From assembly GCF_963678635.1 (NCBI RefSeq), contig NC_087066.1, forward strand, positions 42,565,777 to 42,629,776: a stretch of 64,000 nucleotides of DNA, written 5' to 3'. Below, one piece after another: positions 57,311 to 64,000 of the stretch. Made by a program: the position numbers and the translations under genes. This DNA is from Symsagittifera roscoffensis. Taxonomy: Eukaryota; Xenacoelomorpha; Acoela; Convolutidae. Numbering within the stretch: the first letter of the stretch is position 1; each line of letters begins with the position of its first letter. Below the pieces are notes generated by a model. The model searched no databases and was not told the DNA's origin. It worked only from the letters and a program-made list of their open reading frames with translations.

Positions 57311-58560
57311 ATAACCTAACCGAAATAACGGCAGAAAAAATAACGTTAGTTATTTATTACCCTTCTCTTAACAGGCAGAGCTAGAGACGCAATTACTCAG
57401 ATTGGGGCAATTTCAACGATCATAACGGCGGTACCGCCCTCTTGGCCGCCGGTCTCGACATGTTACTTGAGAACGATTAAATAGAGTTGTGGTATTCTGC
57501 CTATTCCTAGTTCAGTCCATCCAATCGAAGAAACGAATATAAACACAGAGACGAAGCTGAGCTTCGCACCACTTGCGATATAAATACGAATTACTATTAA
57601 AATCAAACGGAAAAATGAAAAAACCTTAAAAAAATACCGTTTTAGTCAATCAAAATTGCAACTAAAGCCCAAAATATCCGGAGCAAAATTGCCTGCACTA
57701 TTGGAAACTCTGAAAAAACCTTTGGGAATGCTATAAAGAAAGCAAGTTTTCAAAAAAGTCTTTTCTGCGGAACTAAGCAGACAAAAAAAGCAGACAGACC
57801 ATAATCTAAATTAGCCAAGAATCGAACTCCCGGGCTTTGTCGTCTAAATCATTGGAGTTACAGCAACTTGGAATAAAGCAACCCCATTGTGGCATGTGAT
57901 ATAATTTGAACTCGATAAACTCAATTAACTTTCAACAAAGTTACTAAAATGGGTATAAGACACCAACTTTACAGATACATTCCACAAAGATCCGCATATG
58001 CTACAGCTAACCTCAGAGAGAGAGAGAGTGCCATGTGCTGCTAAAACTAGACTACATGGAGAACTGAACATATTCCCAAACCACCTGTTATAAGCTGAAT
58101 TATGATTAAGATGATTATATCTTTTAATTTAAGAATTTTTGTTGTTGTTGTTATTGAAAAACATTTGATATCTACACTCGACCTCAAGTTCAGAAAACTT
58201 TAATCGTCAAATAACTTTGTCTTCTGGTCAACTAAAGCACACATGTGAAATTCGTTAATATTTAAAAATATTGTATGTAATCTTGCCTAAAATGAACAAT
58301 TATTGTCAAAATGAAATGCAATAACCAAAAGGAGAATCTTATGCTATTTATTATTGGAAAAGAAAAGTAGTATTAAAAGGAGCTATAAAATACCGATAAC
58401 TGTAGTCACTGTTGTAAACCGAGAGGGTGATTTATCTTAGACCAGTTGTTCCATTCTTCGAGCCGCGCATTTTCTGAAGCCCTCACTTGCTTTGGTCACA
58501 TCCTAAACCTTAAAAGAGAGGTGAGACCAATATTAATACAGAGTCGTCACATAGCAATGA
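57311..58560. other. Intergenic, with a possible tRNA-like SINE head
   Basis: At 57546 an R4-type head 'acgaagctgagcttcgcacc' occurs. On the minus strand 57812-57870 has a B-box-like GGGAGTTCGATTCTTGGC with a weak A-box, suggesting another SINE relic. 58016-58030 is a short (GA)n run. The stretch 58080-58560 shows nothing else supportable. Confidence 0.4.
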
Positions 58561-58602
58561 AGGTCAATCGTGCAGCAATGAATAACTTCGATATCTAAAG
58601 AG

Positions 58603-60223
58603 GTGATAAAGAGAATGTCTTGCAGAGAAAACTTGCTTCCTATCCTACCTCAGAGCCTTTACGTGGCGGATGGGATATCCAATACCCAGGAGAAAATCGG
58701 AGTCCAAGAACCTTCGGCAGTTCAACGGGACCTGCCAGCAGCAGTATTTTTGGCGAAGCGCCCTGGTAACCCCGCATACCAGTGGCTCATCCTCCTGACT
58801 TCCGGATACATCGAGACCAACCCCGGCCCTATCAGATGGCCTAGCGGGAAGTGTGGACGATCCGCAACGTTCGACTCGATCCGATGCGGAGATTGCAGAC
58901 AGTGGACGCACAGAACCTGCCTGGGTCTGAGCCAGAAGGAGTTAAGAGTGGGAACACTGGCGTTGGCACTGCGGGTGCAGAGAAGAAACCTCCGGCACCA
59001 GCAGCCCCTGTGGCTACAACAGCCCCAAAGAAGACCAGCTCCAGAGAAGATGAGAATCCTCCAGATCAATATGAATGGTTGGCGCTCCAAGGCAGCGATT
59101 TTGGACAACCTTGCAGGCGAGACCAACACAGATGTCATTTGTATCCAAGAGACGAAGCTCTCGGACGAAGACGCCACCAAGTACCCCGGGAGCAACTGGA
59201 CCAAGTTCCTTTTTTCCAGGAACGTCCAGAGTCGCGGCGGAAAGCATATGCCAAGGAGGCATAGCCACCCTGGTCAAACCTGGAGCCAAGTGTTCCAGGT
59301 TACCGGTGACTCTTCCTCCCGATAGCGCGCTGGAGCTCCTGGGTGTCAGAATTCACCACCAAGGCGACACCCACACGGACGTCTGGAACATCTACCGCCC
59401 CCTGCCAAAGGAGTCGCGGACATTAGAGACGCCGGCATCCAGCTGCAAATCTGGCCGACAGACAAATGCAGCATAATCTGCGCCGATGCCAACGCGCACG
59501 GATCGTGGGACCGCCCGGAAACCACGGACCACGCGGGGGAATAAATCGACGACTGGGCCATCGACAAGAAGATGTATATCATCAACCAAGACGCTCCCAC
59601 CCGCACGAAGAGCGATGGCACCTGCACAGCCCCGGACATCAGCGTCGTGCCCACGAGACCGATCCTTCATGTTGCCGAAGAGGAATCAGCCAGGCTCTTT
59701 AACAAGATCGAAAACCTGGACCCGAGCCACTACCTCGCGCACATGACAACAGACGCCCCCCGACGAAGACTGAAAGCGCACGGAACAGGAGACTTTCACC
59801 CCTGCTTCAGAACAACAGCCAAGAACCGACTTATCGGCAGCACGGATGTGAAAAAAGTGCTCAAAGACCAAAGAGAACCGCGGTTCTTAGAACACTACCT
59901 GCTGAAAACCGATCCAGAGTCAATACACAGAAGAGCTACAGGCGGTGAGTTCCTGGAGTCAGTCACAGGCAGATCGAGGACCGAAGAAACTACCTTACAC
60001 CGACTGAACCGCCACATACCACTGAAAGCAACAAAACACAGACACGGAAGCACTGCGAGACCGAGGACGAAAAAGGCACTGAGCATTTCCTCCTCTAATG
60101 CCCACGATGGGAGGCCGAGAGAAAGACCTGCCTCGGCAATCAACCGGACTTGAAACTGCTGCAGACGGCCCCCGAGAACGTGCTGAAGTTTGTCCAGAAG
60201 ACTGGGCTTTTCTAGCCCCCTAT
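58603..60223 (+). pseudogene. Element A: internally deleted non-LTR retrotransposon with 2A-like peptide, PHD-like finger and APE endonuclease
   Basis: The frame from 58603 carries LILLTSGYIETNPGP at codons 62-76, a 2A-like ribosome-skipping motif with Tyr where canonical 2A has Asp. A Cys-rich finger (CGKCGRSATF, CGDCRQWTHRTC) follows. An APE-type endonuclease then starts MRILQINMNGW, with VICIQETKL. Its later parts lie in other frames: GGIATLVKPG and LELLGVRI from about 59245, then ICADANAHGSWD and APDISVV. There are frameshifts at about 58950 and 59240 and an in-frame TAA at about 59541. The RT is absent. Instead the end of the protein follows: TTLHRLNRHIPLK and CETEDEKGTEHFLL, stop, CPRWEAE, the C-terminal Cys/His knuckle. 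So the ends survive and the middle is lost. The family looks ingi-like by layout, which is inference. It is not functional on its own. Confidence 0.8.
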
Positions 60224-61118
60224 TTCAAGATAAAAGGCCGTCACACACAACAACAGACAACTTGCTTCGGAAGAATTACATCAGTCTGAGAAGTCTCACT
60301 AAAAGGAGCGTTAAGTTCGTTTACTTCAAACCGGGGACCGAGCTTTTACCAGACCGGCCGTTTACTAGAAAATTTAAAAAGGATCTTACACCAGAATCGA
60401 TAACCAAATTTGATGACAGATGTAATGACGCCGTTTAATCTGGTTAAAGACAAAGATTTCACGGTTTCTCAGCAAAGTTTTGTTTGTTTTAATCGCTTCT
60501 TTTTCGAATCTTCCTTTAATTTTGCTCTTTTTTAAATCGAATTATTGCATTCTGGTCCGGTAAAAGGTCGGTCTTGTTCAAGACCTAGTCCCCTTCAAAC
60601 CATAAATTGAGCTGCACTCAAAACGCTCACACGGAGGCAAAATTTTGACCGCGGAAACGGCTCGAGATAAAGAAGTTGACACAAAATTAACATAAGAATC
60701 AAATGACGAACACTGTTAGCAAGGGTTTTGTCCAAAAACTCGGAAACCGAAGTCTCCTGGGTTTGAGTTTTGTCCGCTGAGTCGAAACATCTAAGGAATG
60801 TTTCCTCGTGTGACTCCACTGTCTCTACAAAATCAACTGACAACACTAAACCCGAAGCCTGGGGAATCAAGTTCGAGACGACTTCGACTTAGTACAAGTC
60901 AGACGTTCCGATACTTTGATCGTCGCATCCAAACATCAATTTAGGTTGCTTCCACGTGGCAGAGTCGTCCGCACATACTTAGACAACTAAGAAAAGATGC
61001 AAAACCACTGACAAAAATACTGACAATGCCCCCATGCCAGAAATAATTAGCACACAGTTGAATGCGTTCAAAATTTGTCTTCTAGGAGATATCGGCAATA
61101 AAATTCCTCAGGCTTCAT
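60224..61118. other. Between elements A and B; no recognised gene
   Basis: A short plus frame (60190-60438) contains KFVYFKPGTELLPDRPF, possibly the N-terminal part of another element, but I cannot assign it. The rest to 61118 is less AT-rich than most of the window and may be decayed 5' sequence of element B. Confidence 0.35.
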
Positions 61119-62075
61119 TTAAAAGATAGCGAGATAGCATAATAGCGAAGTTATCATCGATATCTCCAAACACCCTGACGAAGTTTCCAATTGGCTGAAG
61201 CTTATGAGTATCCCCGCCCACTGTCTGAAGGCGACTGACAGAGGAGGGAAAAAACACAGAACAAACCTCACCAGTTCAGTCAACTCAGCTAAAAGATCTT
61301 TTTCCGGCACAGCTGAGATTCCGGAGCAGCCGAAAAAAAAGGCGAAGCCGAAAAAGGAAACAGAGTCTCAGGAGAAGGGTCCAAGAGAAAATTGATGATG
61401 GCAATATCCGAGGTGCCATACGGATAGCTTCACGCAATGACACGATGCCTGAAATTACACCCGAAATTGTAAATGAGATGGAAGAAAAACACCCCCGGCA
61501 CAAGTTCGCCTATGCTGTTCAGGGAAACAAAGAACAAGAATGTATCACTACTGTGGGTTCTACGGTTCTTTCTTGTATAAATTCTTTCCCGAACGGCTCA
61601 GCCGGTGGGCCTGATAAATTGAGGCCTCAAATTATCAAAGACATGATTGGAATGTGTAACGAAACATCAAACAAACTGATTGAAGACCTGACCGGGCTCA
61701 CAAATATCATCTTGAGCGGTGGTGTACCGATTGATATCAGACCTTTCTTTTTCGGGGCAAACTTGTTGGCACTCAAAAAACCTTCTTCCGGCGTTCGGCC
61801 CATGGCAGTCGGCAACACACTTCGCAGATTGGCAGCGAAATGTGCCGGCAAAGACCACGAACTATTAGAACGAAGAAGATGTTCATATGGATCTACTCAA
61901 CTGGGCTTCGGCACCAAAAATGGATGTGAGGCGGCAGTCCATGCTACCCGCAAAATCCTATCTTCTCCAGGCATCAGCGATGAACACGTTCTAGTCAAAA
62001 TTGATTTCGAAAATGCTTTCAACTCAATCTCAAGGCAACACATGCTGGAGAACATTAGCGATCAAATTAAATTTC
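61119..62075 (+). pseudogene. Element B: truncated reverse transcriptase of a second retroelement family
   Basis: An upstream segment in one frame (WLKLMSIPAHCLKATDRGGK, from about 61190) and then, after a frameshift at about 61330-61400, KIDDGNIRGAIRIASRNDT lead into an open RT stretch from 61445. This has FPNGSAGGPDKLRPQ, LLALKKPSSGVRPMAVG, QLGFGTKNGCEAAVHA and VLVKIDFENAFNSISR, the RT fingers and palm motif A (the Asp in KIDFENAF). The sequence departs from RT at about 62070, before the YxDD motif, where element C begins. The LKxDxxNAFN type is known in a non-LTR-like RT group of invertebrates; I cannot name the clade. Truncation was probably caused by insertion of element C. Confidence 0.75.
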
Positions 62076-62133
62076 TAGCGATCAGTCGGTTCATTTTAAT
62101 GTCTTATTTTTAATTTCGCTTTTAATCGCCAAC

Positions 62134-63162
62134 ATGTTTGACCTCGAAACTTTCCGAAATCTGAACGACGAATTGAAATACGAGCTGTATAAAGACTTAG
62201 TCGAAAATGTTACTTATTTTAAACGAATTATCGAAAACTTAACTGTATCAACGAAAGAGGAAGAAAGAGGAAACAAATTTTTTGATCTAGAAAATTTTAA
62301 AAACACGGGCAATTCGAAAATTACAGAAAACAAATTTGAAAACGAATGGAGCAAGATTGGAACTCGCAGCAGAAATCAGAACAAACGAAGCGAAAATAAC
62401 CAAGAAAGCAAGAATAACCAAGAAATCAAAATACAAGCAACCAATATTCAAGAAGAAAAATTCGACCAGCAACGAAAACATTTATTTTTACCACGAGAAG
62501 GAGAATATTCTGGCCTATTACTGGGAGACTCAATTGTTAACAGAATCAATGGGGAACAAATATCGGAAAATGTGTTGGCGAGAGGATTTGGTGGGCACAA
62601 AATTTCTGCATTGCTGGAACGCGTGAGAAACAGTAAGTCGCGACATTTTAAACATGTAACTACGCTAATTGGAATAAATGACTGCCTCTCAAGTGATTTC
62701 GACGCGAAGGAAGCCGTGAGTAGCTTAGAAAAACTAATTTATCTCATAAATCATAAATTCTCCCCAGAAACAATTTCACTATGTACTGTAACTCCCTTAG
62801 GCGCTTTTAGAAAAGATTTTAATCCAAATGTACAGAAGCTAAACAAGCAAATTCTTAATTTAGTACGGAATGTAAAAGACTTGGGCGAAGTAAAATTGGA
62901 TATTTTAGACATAAACAAAATTTTTAGTCAAAATACAGATGCTCTTAGCTCGGATGGTTTGCATCCTTCTGATGGGGGTGTTGAAATTTTGGTGCAAAGT
63001 TTTAGAGATTCTTTTAGGGGTTCTGATATTAATGCAAACACATGTGAGATTACAACCCGCCCCAGAATGAAGCAAACCCAACAATCATCAAATTTAGATC
63101 CAAAAACGGCAGAAATGTTACAATTTTTCCAAAACGGTGCAAAATTTTTTAGGAAATACTAG
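62134..63162 (+). CDS. Element C ORF1: SGNH/GDSL-type hydrolase of a non-LTR retrotransposon
   Basis: A 342-residue intact frame. An acidic, helical N-terminal part (1-60) is followed by an Asn/Lys/Glu-rich linker (60-115) and a SGNH-hydrolase domain (about 120-295). All four blocks are present: GDS at 131-133 (Ser133 nucleophile), GFGGHK at 151-156, GIND at 180-183 (Asn182) and DGLHP at 274-278 (Asp274, His277). Esterase domains of this family occur in ORF1 proteins of CR1- and L2-type elements, where they are thought to act in RNP or membrane interactions. The C-terminal tail is Gln/Asn-rich. The start is the first ATG of the open frame, just after the break with element B. ORF2 begins 56 nt downstream. 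Intactness suggests a recent copy. Confidence 0.85.
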   Translation: MFDLETFRNLNDELKYELYKDLVENVTYFKRIIENLTVSTKEEERGNKFFDLENFKNTGNSKITENKFENEWSKIGTRSRNQNKRSENNQESKNNQEIKIQATNIQEEKFDQQRKHLFLPREGEYSGLLLGDSIVNRINGEQISENVLARGFGGHKISALLERVRNSKSRHFKHVTTLIGINDCLSSDFDAKEAVSSLEKLIYLINHKFSPETISLCTVTPLGAFRKDFNPNVQKLNKQILNLVRNVKDLGEVKLDILDINKIFSQNTDALSSDGLHPSDGGVEILVQSFRDSFRGSDINANTCEITTRPRMKQTQQSSNLDPKTAEMLQFFQNGAKFFRKY

Positions 63163-63218
63163 TTTCGCATTTTTTCTTGGTGCAAACTTTGGCGATTATT
63201 TAATTTATTTAACCTATT

Positions 63219-64000
63219 ATGCTGAATATTAAATTCTGGTTGTTTTGTGCAATTTTTCTAATTTCCAAGGCTCAGATGGAAACTAAAGAAAAAACTATTG
63301 TTTACTGGGGCTATCTAAGCTGCCAGCAAAAGATATTATCAACGAAATGTGGGATAAATGAGCGGAGAGCTACCACACTGACTCATCTTTTCCTTTTCGC
63401 GTTGTTACTGACCCAAAGTGGGGATGTTGAAAAAAACCCTGGTCCTATCGAAACCATTGAAACAGTCTACGGTATCTGCTCAAAAAATTGTGCAAATCTT
63501 AAATTTGTTCATTTGAATTTTCAAAGTATTATTAGAAAACGGATGCAATTGAAAAAATTTCTTGATGATATGGGCGAAAACACAATTATAGGAATTTCCG
63601 AAACGTGGCTTAAAAAAGAAGATAGTGACAATTTATGGAATTTCCAACCTAGAACGCATGCGATGTTCAGATATGATAGGCAATCAGCGGTAAAAAAGAA
63701 AGGCGGTGGCGTTTTGTTATATATACCAGTCAAATTGGCTCCGAAATTGAGGCCTGATCTAAATTTATTTGATAAAGAGAAATATGAGTCAGTGTGGGTT
63801 GAGTGCAAATCTACATTTAACATTTCGAGTAAAGAAAAAATGTTAGTTAATTTGTGTTATAACCCAAGCAGATCAAACTTTATTGATTTTTTGGAACAAT
63901 TAACGCTTAACATAGATAATGCTTTTTCAGTTTCTAATAAAATTACGCTTTTGGGTGATTATAACATAAATTATCTGGATAGCAAAGAAAAAGAAAATTT
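63219..64000 (+). CDS. Element C ORF2 (partial): signal-like segment, 2A peptide and APE endonuclease
   Basis: Open for 260 codons to the window edge. The N-terminus MLNIKFWLFCAIFLISKAQ resembles a signal peptide. Residues 57-76 form LFLFALLLTQSGDVEKNPGP, a canonical 2A sequence (DxExNPGP) with a hydrophobic lead-in, predicted to make ribosomes skip the Gly75-Pro76 bond. That would release a 75-residue leader and start the enzyme at Pro76. An APE-type endonuclease follows: FVHLNFQSI (Asn100), IIGISETWL (Glu128), GGGVLLYIP, and LLGDYNINY (Asp247, Asn249) near the edge. RT should lie beyond 64000. ORF1 and ORF2 are separated by 56 nt. The type resembles CR1/L2/Crack-like elements, but the clade needs the RT. 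The start codon is the first ATG; a later one at codon 20 would remove the signal-like part. Confidence 0.88.
   Translation, partial: MLNIKFWLFCAIFLISKAQMETKEKTIVYWGYLSCQQKILSTKCGINERRATTLTHLFLFALLLTQSGDVEKNPGPIETIETVYGICSKNCANLKFVHLNFQSIIRKRMQLKKFLDDMGENTIIGISETWLKKEDSDNLWNFQPRTHAMFRYDRQSAVKKKGGGVLLYIPVKLAPKLRPDLNLFDKEKYESVWVECKSTFNISSKEKMLVNLCYNPSRSNFIDFLEQLTLNIDNAFSVSNKITLLGDYNINYLDSKEKEN

Noticed and set aside
62134-63162. Host GDSL esterase gene
   Set aside because: Its position directly before a 2A-endonuclease ORF and the Asn/Lys-rich linker mark it as retrotransposon ORF1.
63423-63446. 2A motif as evidence of an integrated RNA virus
   Set aside because: It is followed by an APE endonuclease and preceded by an SGNH ORF1, the layout of a non-LTR retrotransposon.

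Overview
The window is invertebrate animal nuclear DNA. It is AT-rich and intron-dense, crowded with dispersed repeats and non-LTR retrotransposons, and has no prokaryotic gene layout. The species cannot be fixed from the sequence. The PUF domain is strongly metazoan. The retroelements carry APE-type endonuclease, SGNH-esterase and 2A-peptide modules, which are best known from marine invertebrates and other metazoans.

The centre of the window (about 34.6-55.4 kb, minus strand) is one complete Pumilio gene. I could join thirteen coding exons with GT-AG junctions and matching phases into 1461 codons. They encode a long Q/N/S/A-rich N-terminal region and eight PUF repeats with the canonical base-contacting residues. 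The model includes a 36-nt microexon. An alternative ATG exon lies between exons 3 and 4 and would give a product of about 1107 residues. The inferred 3' UTR holds a Pumilio-type UGUA site 14 nt upstream of the likely poly(A) signal, which suggests autoregulation.

At 0.8-2.4 kb (minus strand) lie one or two exons of a Ser/Pro/Gln-rich protein that I do not recognise. Possible upstream exons are at 6.7 kb and 9.5 kb. From 2.4 to 34.6 kb I see no confident host gene. This stretch holds a degenerate LTR-type retroelement (18.6-19.9 kb), a tandem 708-bp duplication, a satellite-like array with a period near 166 bp (31.4-33 kb), tRNA-derived SINEs, inverted-terminal-repeat elements and several families shared between distant places. 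The Pumilio introns carry members of the same families, a 293-bp tandem array and a young 156-bp MITE with perfect inverted ends and a perfect 8-bp target duplication.

The right end (58.6-64.0 kb, plus strand) is a retrotransposon cluster. Element A is internally deleted and frameshifted (2A-like peptide, PHD-like finger, APE endonuclease, C-terminal CCHC-like knuckle, no RT). Element B is an RT fragment of another family, cut at about 62.07 kb. Element C appears intact as far as it is visible, with an SGNH-hydrolase ORF1 and an ORF2 that begins with a signal-peptide-like segment, a canonical 2A motif and an APE endonuclease, running off the window. Elements A and C both place the 2A proline at codon 76 of the ORF.
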